NCBI RefSeq assembly: GCF_963924675.1
Contig: NC_089223.1
Location: 4,848,881-4,912,880 of the forward strand
Reading direction: 5' to 3'
From: Phocoena phocoena
Lineage: Eukaryota > Chordata > Mammalia > Artiodactyla > Phocoenidae
Length of the DNA stretch: 64,000 nt
This document shows, one piece after another, positions 25,501-38,340 of the stretch (position 1 is the stretch's first letter; each line of letters opens with the position of its first letter). Position numbers and translations under genes: made by a program. The notes beneath the pieces are model-generated. The model was not told the DNA's origin. It saw only the letters and a list, made by a program, of their open reading frames with translations, and did no database searches.

Positions 25501-26690
25501 TAATGGAACCAGTCTCATAAGCAATGACAGTCTAGCCTTGTTAAAACTTTTCATACTCAGACAATAGAATGTCCTTCAAAATTATGATCCATTCATAATA
25601 ACCCCTCTTTTTTATGGATAGAGGAATGATATGGCAAGAGACACATAGATCTCTTTTCCCTAAGCTCAATTATCTAGCACTCATTTTCTGTTAGCTAAAC
25701 AGTCAGATATACTAAGTCCTCTAAATGTGTTGAGAAAAGCAGACAGATTTCTAATTGTACAAGAAGGCATATTGCAGTGAATGCTGTAGCAGAAATGGAA
25801 TGGTAAAAATGCTGGTATTTCCATTCCAATTCAGAATTGTTATGTTGCTTGTTCTTGTGGATGCATACTAATATTTCAAGAGTTGTGTCAGCTGAAGGTA
25901 ATAACAACAACCTTAAGATCAAAATTGTGCTTTCAGTTGATGATACACTTCCAGCAGTTTAACACCTAGAAAATTTTATTTGGACAGCACTCAGTTGTCA
26001 GAAATCTGAAGTACTTTATTTTCTCCTTGTCAAAACCTGATTGTCCACTCCAGCATTCATCTCCGAAGCCCATGTATTTAGTAACCTTGACCAATTTTAA
26101 GCTTGTTGCATACATCACTCACTGAGAGTAGAATCAAGAAGATGAATGGTAGGTAAGAACCCACTGAAGCTGATGGGAATCATTTATCTTATGAGCATGA
26201 TTGCATAATCACATCCTGATAGGACATATCAGATTCTAGAAGATGACTCTAAGGACAAAGTTCAGGAAGATTGACACTTTCTAAACTCAAGGACCCTCTC
26301 ACACTTGTAAAACTTTTCTCCAAATAGTTGATGTTCCTTCTTTGGAAATATATAAACAATCCTTTGTGCCCAATGACATCTGGGTGTGGAGTATTTCACA
26401 GAAGTTAACTACTGTAATATGTGGTAATGAAGATTATATGCCATAATGTTCTTCCAAGGTAAGTAATGTGGTGTGTAGGGTCTTTACATATATCCATGTT
26501 TACAGTAATATTTTCTGCCAAAATTCTATACTATTTTTTCTTTTTACTTTTGTTTCTTTGTCTATAGAGCATTATAATTCATGTTACAAAATGTGCATTA
26601 TGATAAGTACATAAAATAATCATCAGTAAGAGGTTATATTTAATTTACCAAGGTATTTCCAATATAAATTACTTTTGTAACATTCTTACA
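22531..26690. other. Unassigned AT-rich DNA
   Basis: No gene or recognisable repeat beyond a short (TTTG)n run at 23119-23140. Open frames here are all 75 codons or shorter and look like chance. Confidence 0.4.
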
Positions 26691-26700
26691 GTCAAATTAT

Positions 26701-26754
26701 TTGGTCCCAGTCATTTAAATGCACAGTCATTTGGTCCCAGTCATTTAAATGCAC
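26701..26754. repeat. Recent 30-bp tandem duplication
   Basis: The 24-base word ttggtcccagtcatttaaat followed by gcac is perfectly repeated at 26701-26724 and 26731-26754, with a 6-base link agtcat. A further atttaaatgca follows at 26755. Confidence 0.95.
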
Positions 26755-26759
26755 ATTTA

Positions 26760-27653
26760 AATGCATGTAACTATCCCACTTAAAATAGCAAATTTTGTTT
26801 TTATGAACTGAAGAGCAAATAAATAGGTAAACATTTAGAAGTGGTGTATAATTAAGTCAAGAGAAGTGAATATTTAAAAGCTTTAAACACGAGAACTGTT
26901 TTACACAGTCTCTCATAAATTAGCAAGCTTTGTGGGTAAGTGTTCATAAATGCAGTATTTTTTTTTTTTTTACTTTGGATAAATTTATTCTTCAATGCCT
27001 CTTTGGTTCTTTATTGGTATCAGTTATTTTGAACAGTTGTAAATTATATAACATGGCAAAATGACTCTGATTTTTAAAACATTTTCATTTAAATTTGTAT
27101 CTTTTGTTGAGAAAATAATCCATAGTATGTAGTCAGAAAGTTTTTTGTTTTCTTTTTTCCTCTCCTAACCTAACTTCCAAATGCATAATGTGGAGCAAGT
27201 TCTTCTTCCCTTAGTTGAAGACTCTGCCCTTCTCTGGTCACTCCTGATTAGTACAAAGTGGTTTATGATAACTCTAAGACATAGATATGGATCTGATTCA
27301 GTCCTTAGAGATCAGTCACACTTACTATTATTCAAGGTTACAATCTTATATGACTGTAGCTACTCCTGCTTGTGTAACTGGAGCTTGTCTCAGGCAAGAA
27401 AATTTTAGAAGACTTCTTTGGTCCATCTAGTTTCCTTACTGAACCACTTTCACCCTTCCTCCCTCATTTGGCTTCTCAAAGTCCCTGAAACTTCTGGGAT
27501 AGAGCATGGGAGAGGAAAGATAAGGCGAACTTTAGTAATTAAAATTACTAAAACAATCAGGAAAACATCTTTTTATGCCAAGAAAAGAGGTGAAAGGAAT
27601 GGAAATGTATTTTGTTAAAGAAAAAAATTAATTTTTTCCTAAACTGATAAAAG
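26760..27653. other. Unassigned DNA
   Basis: No gene is visible. Two consecutive short open frames (27181-27408, 27418-27618) lie on the plus strand, but they match nothing known, and no splice or promoter signals tie them together. Confidence 0.35.
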
Positions 27654-27677
27654 GAGAGAGAGAGAGAGAGAGAGAGA
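27654..27677. repeat. (GA)n microsatellite
   Basis: About twelve uninterrupted GA units. Confidence 0.95.
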
Positions 27678-29395
27678 AACAAAAACATAAGACAAAATCT
27701 GAAGGTCAAAAAGGAAGTTATAGAATGTTTATGGAAAAGAAACCCTGAAAAAATAGTTTTATTAATGGTCAGGACTGGCTAAGATTACAATACGTTTAAC
27801 TAAGTAAGTAAATGAATTTTGATATTAAAAGTGAGCTGTTGCAAAACTAGAATTTGATTTTCTCTATTAGAAAACAAAGTTTTCCTGGATGATCGATCTG
27901 CTTTTCATAACAAGTTATAAAACTTCTTTAACTTTTAATTAATCTGTTGTAACTTTCTGTATTTGCATTTGAAACCTTTTATTGTCTCTTTGGTTAAGTG
28001 AACAAGTATTGCTTCATAGTGACCTATAATCCTATTTGACCAAATGTTTTAAGACCTTTTGATATCTTCCCCCAAATCAGATTTTAAATAAAGTTTTTTT
28101 CACCTCTCGCTAACTTTGGGATGCTTCAGAGGGTCCCTGAAAATTTTCAAAGAGAGATATTAAACTAATTAGGCTTACTTAGTATGTTACATGGAAAGCA
28201 TTATCAAGTGAGTGATGATAAACCTTCTGAGGTTATACATTATGGGTAAATGTTATTAATATAAATGTTCTTGAAATTATATGAGGTCCCAAAAGTTGTA
28301 TATGTCTGGGTATAGTGTTATAATTTTAGTTATTATCTTAAAATGTTGTATGTTGCAGATATAACCAAATTTATCTGTCAGTTGCGTTGTAGTCAGATCT
28401 TTAACCATGGCATTTTAAGCCTTTTGTCATTTATAGTCAGTTATGGTTTTACTCTAACTCCTTTACAAAAAGGAAAATCTTCAAGAATATTCATAAAAGG
28501 GGCTTTTTGACAAATAAAGATTTCTGATAACTTTTAGATCATATCACTAAGTTGAGTAAGAAATTACAGTACTCTAATGGAAAATCTGATGGCTTCATAA
28601 ACTGCTAACAAAAGATCAAGATCAACAGGAATTAGTTGCACAGGACTGAATAAACTGTTGAATATGGTTATAATTTTTATGTCTTTTGTTAATCTTTATT
28701 TTCCAGTTATGAAAAACATTTCCCTTAGACTAACAATGACTTTTGTAAACAAAGAAAAATTTCATTTTTTCTGACCCTTCCAGAATGTGGAAATTCTTAG
28801 TTAAGTATTCTTATTTTCATGGCAATATAGTTATTTACAAAAGTTCAATAAGAATCTGTTCTCCTTATAACAGGACACAATAGGAAACATTCGTTATATT
28901 ACCAAGGCTTTGATTGGAATATTTTGTTTGAGAGAGACATGCATAGACTCAGACATGACCAGACAGCTTTATAGAACTAAGGTGGACTTTATGGAACCAC
29001 AAAGCTCCTTGGAAAAACAGTCTAGTGATTTGATTACAGGGTTTTCAGCAGCCTTACCAGGTGAGTAAGTAAAAAAATTTCCTGACAGGTGCAAGAACCC
29101 TAAGATATTTTGAGCATCTCAAAAAGAGAGAAATCCACCCTAATCTGTAGGTACTCGAGGCAAAATCTGATAAGTCTTTAACATGAGTTTCCCGGCCATG
29201 AGAGGGCTTTTAAAAGTTTTGAGATTCCTTATGAAAAGTTCCAGCAAAGGCAAATTAAAAGAGCCTATGTGATCAGTTGCTAGTTTCATTACACTTATGT
29301 AATTAATCAGGCCACATTTACTAAAACCAGACTTATTCTGCAAATAAATTACTCTTAATTTGGCCATATTTGGTAAAAAAGTGGTTACTTATATT
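27678..29395. other. Unassigned AT-rich DNA
   Basis: No gene or clear repeat up to the 3' end of L1-A. Confidence 0.4.
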
Positions 29396-29839
29396 TATTT
29401 TATGTTTTAATACATATTTATTGGCATATAATTGCTTCACAATGCTGTGTTAGTTTCTGTTGTACAGCAAAGTGAATCAGCCATACGTATGCATATATCT
29501 CCATCTCCCCTCCCTCTTGAGCCTCCCTCCCACATTTCCCATCCCACCCTTCCAGGTTGTCACAAAACACAGAGCTGATCTCCCTGTGCAATGCTGCTGT
29601 TTCCCACTAGCTATCTATTTTACATTTGGTAGTGTATATATGTTGATGCTACTCTTGCTTCACCCCAGGTTCCCCGTCCCAACCCATGTCCTCAAGTCCC
29701 TTCTCTATGTCTACGTCTTTATTCTTGCACTGCCACTAGGTTCATCATTACCATTTTTTTTTTTTAGATTCCATATATATGTGTTAGCATACGGTATTAG
29801 TTTTTCTCTTTCTGACTTACTTCATTCACTATGACAGAC

Positions 29840-32800
29840 TCTAGGTCCATCCACCTCACTACAAGTAACTCAATTTTGTTTCTTTTTATGGCTGAGTAAT
29901 ATTCCATTGCATATATATGCCACATCTGCTTTATCCATTCACTAGTTGATGACCTTTTAGGTTGCTTCCATGTCCTGGCTACTGTAAATAGTGTTGCAAT
30001 GAACACTGTGGTCCGTGTCTCTTTTTGAATCATGGTTTTCAGGGTATATGCCCAGTAGTGAGATTGCTGGGTCATATGGTAGTTCTATTTTTAGTTTTTT
30101 AAGGAACCTCCATACTGTTCTCCATAGCGGTTGTATCAGTTTACTTTCCCACCAACAGTGCAGGACGGTTCCCTTTTCACCACACCCTTTCCAGCATTGA
30201 TTGATTGCAGATTTTCTGATGATGCCCATTCTAACTGGTGTGAGGTGATACCTCATTGTAGGTTTGATTTGCATTTCTCTAATAATTAGTGATATTGAGC
30301 ATCTTTTCATGTGCCTCTTGACCATCTGTATGTCTTCTTGGTGAAATGTCTATTTAGGTTTCCTGCCCATTTTTTTATATTGGGTTGACTGTTTTTTTGA
30401 TATTGAGCTCCATGAGCTGTTTGCATATTTTGGAGATAAATCCTTTGTCCATTGTTTCATTTGCAAATATTTTCTCCCATTCTGAGGGTTGTGTTTTGCC
30501 TTGTTTATAATTTCCTTTGCTGTGCAAAAGCTTTTAGGTTTAATTAGGTCCCATTTGTTTATTTTTGTTTTTATTTTCATTACTCTAGGAGGTGGGTCAA
30601 AAAAGATGTTGCTGTGGTATATGTCAAAGAGTGGTTTTCCTTTGTTTTCCTCTAGGAGTTTTATAGTGTCTGGTCTTACATTTAGGTCTTTAATCCATTT
30701 AGAGTTTATTTTTGTGTATAGTGTTAGGTAGTGTTCTAATTTCATTCTTTTACGTGAAGCTGTCCACTTATTGAGGAGGCTGTGTTTTCTCCACTGTATA
30801 TTCTTGCCTCTTTTGTCATAAATTAAGTGACTATATGTGCATGGGTTTAACTCTGGGCTTTCTATCCTGTACCATTGTTCGGTATTTCTGTTTTGTGACA
30901 GTACCATACTGTCTTGATTACTGTAGATTTGTAGTATAATTTGAAGTCAGGGAGCCTGATTCCTCCAGCTCCGTTTTTCTTTCTCAAGATTGCTTTGGCT
31001 ATTCGGGGTCTTTTGTGTTTCTATACAAATTGTAAAATTTTTGGTCTAATTCTGTGAAGAATGTCATTGGTAGTTTGATAGGGATTGCATTGAATCTGTA
31101 GGTTGTTTTGGTAGTATAGTCATTTTCACAACATTGATTCTTCCAATCCAAGAACATGGTATATTTCTTCATTTGTTTATGCCATCTTTGATTTCTTTTA
31201 TCAGTGTTTTATAGTTTTCTGAGTACAAGTCTTTCCCCTTCTTAGGTAGGTTTATTCATAGATATTTTATTCTTTTTGCTGTGATGGTAAATGGGATTGT
31301 TACTTTAATTTCCCTTTGTAATCTTTTGTTATTAGTGTATAAAAATGCCAGATTTCTGTGCATTAATTTTGTATCCTGTAACCATACTGAATTCATTGAT
31401 TACTTCTAGTAGTTTTCTGGTGGCATCTTTAGGATATTCTCTATATAGTATCATGTCATCTGAAAACAGTGACAGTTTTACCTCTTCTTTTCCAATTTGT
31501 ATTCCTTTTATTTCTTTATTTTCTCTGATTGCTGCGGCTAGGACTTCCAAAACTATGTTGAATAAGAGTGGTGAGAGTGGACACCCTTGTCTTGTTCCTG
31601 ACCTTACTGGAAATGCTTTCACTTTTTCACCATTGAATATGATGTAGGCTGTGGGTTTGCCATATATGACCTTTATTATGTTGAAGTAAGTTTCCTCTAT
31701 GCCCATTTTCTGGAGAGTTTTTATCAAAAATGGGTGTTGAATTTTGTCAAAAGCTTTTTCTGCATCTATTGAGAAGATCATATGGATTTTATTCCTTGAT
31801 TTGTTAATATGGTGTATCACATTGATTGATTTGCGTATATCGAAGAATCCTTGCATCCCTGGGATAAATCCCACTAGACCATGGTGTATTATCCTTCTAA
31901 TACGTTGTTGGATTCTGTTTGCTAGTATTTTGTTCAGGATTTTGCATCTAAGTTCACAAGTGATATTGGTCTGTAATTTTCTTTTTTTGTGATATATTTT
32001 TGTGGTTTTGGTATCAGGGTGATGGTGGCTTCTTAGAATGAATTTGGGAGTGTTCTTCCCTCTGCAATATTCTGGAAGAGTTTGAGAAGGATTGATGTTA
32101 GCTCTTCTCTAAATGTTTGATAGAATTCACCTGTGAAGCCATCTGGTCTTGAACTTTTGTTTCTTAGAAGATTTTTAATTACAGTTTCAATTTCAATACA
32201 TGTGATAAGTCTATTTATATTTTCTAATTCTTCCTGGTTCAGTATTGGGCAATTGTACCTTTCCAAGAATTTGTTAATTTCTTCATTGTTGTCCATTTTA
32301 TTGTTATATAGTTGTTTGTAGTAGTCTCTTATAATCCTTTGTATTTCTGCAGTGTCAGTTGTGATTTCTCCTTTTTCATTTCTAATTTTATTGATTTTTG
32401 TCCTCTCCCTTATTTTCTTGATGAGTCTGGATAAGTGTTTATCAATATTGTTTATTTTCTCAAAGAACCAGCTCTTAGTTTTATTGATCTTTGTTACTGT
32501 CTTCTTCGTTTCTATTTCATTTATTTCTGCTCTGATATTTATGATTTCTTTCCTTCTACTGACTTTGGGTTTTCTTTGTTCTTCTTTCTGTAGTTGCTTT
32601 AGGTGTAGAGTTAGACGGTTTGAGATTTTTCTTATCTCTTGAGGTGAGATTGAACTGCTATAAACTTCCCTCTTACAACTGCTTTTGCTGTGTCCCATAG
32701 GTTTTGGGTCATCATTTTTTCATTTTCAATTGTTTCCATGTATTTTTAAACTTTTTCTTTGATTTCTTCAGTGATCTCTTGGTTATTTAGCAGTGCAATG

Positions 32801-33500
32801 TTTAACATCCATGTATTTGTGGGGGTTTTCTTACTGTTTTCTTCCTGTAATTGATTTCCAATTTCATAGCATTGTGGTCAGAAAAGATGCTTGATATGAT
32901 TTCAGTTTTCTTAAAATTTCCAAGGACTGATTTGTGAGCCAAGATTTAATCTATCCTGGAGAATGTTCCATGTGCACTTGAGAAGAAAGTGTATTTTGCA
33001 ACTTTCGGGTGGAATGTTCTATAAATATCAATTAAATCTACTTGTCTATTGCATCATTTAAAGCATGTGTTTCCTTTTAATTTTGTGTTTGGATGCTCTG
33101 TCCATTGGTGTAAGTGGGGTGTTAAAGTCCCCTACTATTATTGCTTTACTGTCAATTTCCCTTTTCATGGTTGTTAGTATTTGTCTTATGTACTGAGGTG
33201 TTCCTATGTTGGGTGGGTAAATATTTATAATTGTTATATCTTCTTCTTGGATTGATCCCTTGATCATTATGTAGTGTCCTTCCTTATCTCGTGTACCAGT
33301 CTTTATTTTAATGTCTATTTTATCTGAAATGAGTACTGTTACTCCGACTTTCTTTTGCTTTCCATTTGCATGGAATACCTTTTTCCATGCCTTCACTTTC
33401 AGTCTGTATGTGTCCCTAGGTCTGAAGTGGGTCTCTTGTAGACAACATATATATGGGTCTTGTGTTTGTATCTATTCAGCCAGTCTGCATCCTTTGGTTG
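29840..33500 (-). pseudogene. L1-A ORF2 (endonuclease and reverse transcriptase), broken
   Basis: LINE-1 ORF2 normally encodes about 1275 residues: an apurinic-type endonuclease, a reverse transcriptase and a cysteine-rich C-terminus. Here it survives as separate open pieces. Endonuclease: 33058-33396, with a VGDFNTPLTPMDR motif. Linker: 32033-32698. RT palm: 31332-31874, with AFDKIQHPF, a [15 protein letters not shown] stretch, and the active site at 31455-31466 reading FSDD, so serine replaces the usual alanine before the two catalytic aspartates. Thumb and C-terminal parts: 30350-30907, 29957-30325 and 29797-30075. At least five frame breaks separate them. Antisense open frames over the same region (for example 33810-34493 on plus) are shadows. 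Confidence 0.92.
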
Positions 33501-33613
33501 CAGCATTTAACCGTTTACATTCAAGGTCATTATCGATATGTACGCTCCTATTACCATTTTCTTAATTGTTTCAGGTTTGTTTTTGTAGGTGTTCCTTCTT
33601 ATGTTCTTCCTGT

Positions 33614-34468
33614 TTATAGAAGATTCTTTAGCATTTGTTGTAAAGCTCGTTTGGTGTTGCTGAATTCTCTTGGCTTTTGCTCGTCTGAAAAGCTTTTGAT
33701 TTCTCCATCGAAACTGAATAAGATCCTTGCTAGGTAGAGTAATCTTGGTTGTAGGTTTTTCTCTTTCATCACTTTAAGTATATCCTGCCACTCCCTTCTG
33801 GACATTCCTTTGTATGTTATATTTTGTTTTTCCCTTGCTGCTTTTAATATCTTTTCTTTTAATTTAATTTTTGTTAGTTTGATTAATATGTGTCTTGGTA
33901 TGTGTCTGCTAGGGTTTATCCTGTATGGGACTCTCTGTGCTTCCTGGACTTGGGTGACTATTTCCTTTCCCATGTTAGGGAAGTTTTCCACTATAATCTC
34001 TTCAAATATTTTCTCAGACCCTTTCTTCTTCTCTTCTTCTTCTGGGACCCCTTTAATTCAAATGTTGGTGCATTTAGTGTTGTCCCAGAGGTCTCTGAGA
34101 CTGTCTTCAATTCTTCTTTCTTTATTCTGCTCCTTGGCAGTTATTTCCACCATTTTGTATTCCAACTCACTTATTCATTCTTCTGCCTCAGTTGTTCTGC
34201 TTTTCATTCCTTCTATTTTATTTTTCATTTCAGTTATTGTGTTGTTCTTCTTTGTTTGGTTGTTCTTTAGTCCTTCCATGTCTCTGTTAAACATTTCTTG
34301 TATTTTCTCAATCTGTGCCTCCATTCTATTTCCACGATTCTGGATGATCTTTACTATCATTACTCTGAATACTTTTTCAGGTAGACTGCCTATTTCCTCT
34401 TCATTGATTTGTTCTTGTAGCTTTTTACTTTGCTCCTTCATCTGTGACATATTATTTTGCCATTCCAT
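33614..34468 (-). pseudogene. L1-A ORF1 (RNA-binding chaperone), broken
   Basis: ORF1p is a trimeric RNA-binding protein made with ORF2p and needed for L1 retrotransposition. The N-terminal part (34175-34468, 97 codons) starts MEWQNNMSQMKEQSKKLQEQ and has the charged, heptad-like Lys/Glu/Gln pattern of the ORF1 coiled coil. The C-terminal domain is a separate 125-codon piece (33614-33991) with the PSRHIPRHILIKL and KILKAAREKQNITYKG stretches typical of the family. A gap and frame shift around 34000-34170 divides them. Total span fits the normal size of about 300 residues. Confidence 0.9.
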
Positions 34469-34479
34469 TTTTTTTTTTT

Positions 34480-35517
34480 TTTTTGATGGGTGAGATTGTT
34501 CCTGTCTTACTGGTTGTTTGGCCTGAGGCTCTCAACACTGGAATTTGTAGGCTGTTGGGTAGAGCTGGGTCTTTTTGCCAAGATGAGGACCTCCGGGAGA
34601 CCTCACTCTGATAAATATTCCCTGGGGTTTGAGGTTTTCTGTCAGTACAGTGTTTCAAACTCAGAGGTCCTACCACAGGAGCTTCGGCCTGACCCACGGT
34701 TCGTGAACCAATATCCCACAAGTTGCACGAGGTTGCAAAAAAAGAACAATAACAAAGAGTAAAAATTAGACAAGGAAACGCAGAGATATGTTAGAAAGAA
34801 AGTAAAAATAAAAATGTAGATGAAATAATAACTGGAAGGTAAAACGGAACCACAAGCGTAAAAAAGAGGAGAAAAAAAAAGCTGGAAAAGGCCTTGGCTG
34901 TGGAGGGTGTGGCCTATTTTTAGGACCCACAGGGCTGGAAAAGGCCCTGGGGGTGTGTGGGGAGTGGAGAGTAGGCTCAATGGAACAGACGGAGCCCAGG
35001 CTTACCTCTGGTCTCAGAGGGTTGAGGACCCCGCTGGGGAGCCCAGCAGACTTCCTGAGCCCAAGTGTGTGGGGCAAATGCCCTTCGCTCCTCTCCCACT
35101 CCTCCCATGCTGGGGGGCCTCTCCTGCCTGCCTCTCCTGTTCTCCCCTGGCCTCCCTCCTATGCCCCGAGGACCAATGAAGTCTGGATGAGGCCTCTGGG
35201 GGTGTAGGATCCAGTCCCAGAGCCAGGCAGACTTCTCCTGCCAATTGGGCAGGGGGAATGCTCAGCACGCTCGTCCCATCTGAGCCCCAGAAGGTGTGGG
35301 AACCCCTGATCCGTCTCAGGCACCCCTCAGGGGTGCCTGTCCTGTCCAGCTTCCACTTCTCCTTCCCCCTCGGTCCCCCCACATCCTACCAGTTCACTTG
35401 GGGGTTCCTCCCAACTCCTTGGGCATCAAGTTCCCCCACCAGCATCCAGCAGGCACCTTAGCTGTGGGGAGATGAGAACTCTGTGTCTTCCCACATCTCC
35501 ATCTTGACTCCGCCCCC
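34480..35517 (-). promoter_or_regulatory. L1-A 5' UTR and internal promoter region
   Basis: This 1-kb stretch is the most GC-rich in the window, set in AT-rich DNA. L1 5' UTRs hold an internal RNA polymerase II promoter and often an antisense promoter. The tip at 35480-35517 (minus strand GGCGGAGTCAAGATGGAGATG) has the AAGATGG core expected for a YY1-type site near the L1 start. An A-rich segment with little GC lies between about 34735 and 34880. Open frames of 67-122 codons across it are composition artefacts. Confidence 0.65.
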
Positions 35518-35544
35518 AATCTCATTTTAAAACCAAATGATTCA

Positions 35545-35685
35545 GAAGTTTAATTCCATACGCAATGTTAATTCCACTTTGCTATGTAACCTAAAATATT
35601 CATATATGTGCGAATTAGGACATGAGTGTCTTTGGCGGTGTGGGGGGCAACTATTCTGCCTAGAAGAATATCCCAGCTTCCTCAC
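35545..35685 (-). mobile_element. LTR fragment (ERVL/MaLR-like, U3 start)
   Basis: Minus-strand reading CTAGGCAGAATAGTTGCCCC then a TCATGTCCTAATT phrase and GTTACATAGCAAAGTGG aligns with the start of the LTR at 41202 (AGGCAGATTAACCGCCC ... CATATCCTAATCCC ... GTTACATTTC). Only the first ~140 bp are left. The rest is missing at the L1-A junction and is not found on the far side of L1-A. Confidence 0.6.
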
Positions 35686-35689
35686 CCCT

Positions 35690-36100
35690 GAGATGGTACA
35701 CCTCTAAGATCTGATCTTCACTGTTTTCATAGGTTACAAGTGAGATTGAGCCCCACTTGCTCTTATTCATATGCTCAGTGTTCTCAAATCAGTGTTTAAA
35801 ATCTTCTTTTTCCTGTTATTGAGATGAAGAGCTTACCTAAGACAATTAGTAGCATAAGTGTCCTTGGGAATAGACTCTTACAACGGAATTCTACAACTAG
35901 ATTACTCACTGGTCCTATGGTTAGCTAGAAATCCATTGCCTGTTGAAACCAGGGTGATAATTATCCCTAATATACATAAGCATCACAAATTATTAATATT
36001 TTTACTTGAGAATGGGGGTAAAAGGCAGAGAAGGATGGACTGTTTCATGCAGTAGATTGAGAACTAGAAGGTGAAGGGAGGAATGGTAATGATAAGGATT
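35690..36100. other. Unassigned, possibly the 5' end of the ERV-L relic
   Basis: No LTR is recognisable here, although an ERV-L 5' LTR would be expected near this place if the element were complete. Confidence 0.3.
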
Positions 36101-38039
36101 GAAAGGTTGTCTGACAGTTGTTAATGACCATAAAAATTTTGAAGAAAATAACAGTCTGAGGTCAGCAAATACTTGATCCAAGGCACAGTGTGAAAGTTAA
36201 AAGGCTGCCATTGCACTGTTTAAAGAGACACTCATCTCCTACCAGCAAATGCAAACTGTGATGGAAATCAGGCCCAGGGTTTGGTAGCAAAAGCAGTGGA
36301 ATTATAAAGCAAGCTAAAGTTCAATCACTGGCTCCCATGCTAAAATATTATGAAAAGAGGGGAACTCAGAGACACGGGGATTGGTATTTTGGGGGAAGTG
36401 CTAGAGAAATCTGAACTCAAATCTAAATGTTCTGGGTTGGCAGAAATGGCTCCTTTCCTTTTTGCTAGAGGAATGCAGTCTCTCATTACCTGACCATGAA
36501 AAGCTCTCAGCTGAGAAAGATGTTTTGCATGGTTATGCTTAACCTCTTCCAGATCTTCCACTGTCTCCCTTCATTGTTTCTACATCAATAGCAAGAGTCA
36601 GACCTCAGCATCATAGAGCCTAACGGAGTGTCCCTGCTGTGAAAAGAAAAAGTATTCACCAAGGAGCTGAGAAATGTGGTTAGCATACATTGGCAGCAGT
36701 TGCAAGATAATGCCTGAGTGTGCATCCTGATGGGGCTGGACCAGTGAAGGAAGGATAAATGAATGGAAGGGAAAGTTTGTCAATATGGGGGAATTCTCTC
36801 AGGACTTAAAATTTAACATATTGGCAAGGATGCCTGAAATCATATGTATCTGGAACAGCTATGGTTTATAGTAAATGAGTTAGAGCTGTCATAACTGTCT
36901 CGACAAAGTACAGATTTTCAGCTCAAATGGCTCTGAAATGTGGGCATGTTGGAATGAATGTTAGCTAAGACCTGAGAACCTGGTTACTGAAAATGATCCC
37001 CAGGATGATCCAGAAAACACTCCTTCACACACACAGAGATAAGAAATGTACTAGTGAGGGAGGCATTGGCATACCTGAGAAAGTTAGTGGTGGCTGTCCT
37101 TCATGAGCAAGGAATGATGGTAAGATATTCAGCTTTGATTTGTCTACCTAATGTCAGCGGAGAGGTCAGGATTCTTGAATAGCAGACATAGGGTGTCAGC
37201 ATATAACCATTAGGTGCACAATGACTGGCAATCCATATGCACTTTAACCATAGGCATCACTAACCATAGGCAAGAGACCAGGTTGTTTCTGCCTAGAAGC
37301 AAAATATGTGGGCAGTCAATTAAGTTGTTGCTTGACATAAGTAACCAGCAAATATCAAGAGTGAATGATTGTTAAACAAAAGAAGGCTGATGTTAAATGT
37401 CACAGTGAACAATCACAATACATTGAAAGTTTTCCAGACTTGAGATATTTCTCAGCCTAGAGTACATTGATTAAACTGGAGGCCAGGTACTCTTGAGGAA
37501 GTACAAAATGTCACAGAAAGTATGTACAATCACTATTTTTCTCTCAAAGGGACTTGAGCCCATTTATGAGGGTAGCTATCCATTGGGAAAGGAAAATATA
37601 CAGAATTTCATGGACTGCTTGGTGCAGTATATTAGTTGACATTAATGTCATGGGAATCAAAATAACACAATGCTCTTTCCCTATAAAGCCCAGGTGACAG
37701 AGTCAATGCCGAGACTCATCTCATCATAGGCCCAATGGTCTACTGAATAATTCTAAAACTATTTCTCCACGCTTGATTTTATCATAAGAATAAATAGACA
37801 ACAATGGAATCTTCACATGGGTTCTCTGACCTGTGAAGTCATTCACATTATAATTTAAAAAAAAGACCAAGTGAGCATTTCTGAAACTATACCTCTTCCT
37901 CCACCCCAGACTGGGAAAAAAATAATAAATCAGAAAGAATATCTTATTCCATTTGAAATGGCAAAGATCAGAGCCACGTTCAAAGAATTAAAGGATGTAA
38001 AAGTGCTAGTCACCATCGCATCACTATTTAATTTATAGC

Positions 38040-38340
38040 TTTGAAATATACAGAAACAAGAAGAATCATAGGCAGATAACATGGACCTAAATTTAACCAA
38101 GTGATAATTCCGGTCTCAGCTGCTGTCCAAAGTTAGTATACATTTTTTGAATAAAATAAAAATGATTAACTCAGACTCTGGAATTTTCTGCTAATCTAAT
38201 AACAGGGCTCTTTTTGATTTCCATGACAAAGGATAATCAGAAAGAGCGTTTGCCTGAGAGGCACAGCAATGTATATTCACACTATTTCCCCAGTTTAAGG
38301 TCACTTTTCTGCTCTGCCACATTATCAAGTTGGGTATTTG
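38040..38340 (+). pseudogene. ERV-L reverse transcriptase fragment
   Basis: Near 38080-38140 one plus-strand frame reads FNQVIIPVSAAVQS, the pattern of an RT substrate-binding segment just after the catalytic-core start in this retroviral class. At about 38270-38330 another frame reads YIHTISPV*GHFSALPHYQ, resembling the RT segment with a conserved proline-glutamine-glycine before the catalytic aspartates. The two pieces are in different frames with stops between, so only the family is readable. The catalytic YIDD-like box itself could not be found. Confidence 0.6.

Larger units (their letters stand above)
29396..35517 (-). mobile_element. L1-A: near-full-length LINE-1
   Basis: This 6.1-kb element runs right to left. 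Its 5' end, on the minus strand, is the canonical GGGGGCGGAGTCAAGATGG start at 35517. Then come a GC-rich 5' UTR (to about 34480), ORF1 (about 34468-33614), ORF2 (about 33500-29840) and a short 3' UTR ending at the Ttatttggcatataattgcttcacaatg block near 29400. All parts are present in order, which is unusual because most L1 copies are 5'-truncated. Both ORFs are interrupted, so it cannot now encode working proteins. Flanking target duplications are not obvious. The right flank is a fragment of an older LTR (35545-35685). Confidence 0.95.

Noticed and set aside
33810..34493. The longest plus-strand open frame (227 codons), hydrophobic and membrane-protein-like
   Set aside because: It is antisense to L1-A ORF1. 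The Phe/Leu/Ser-rich translation comes from reading an A-rich coding strand backwards.
34642..35382. Overlapping frames of 67-122 codons suggesting a compact GC-rich gene
   Set aside because: This is the L1-A 5' UTR. GC-rich DNA has few stops, and no frame extends or has a recognisable domain.
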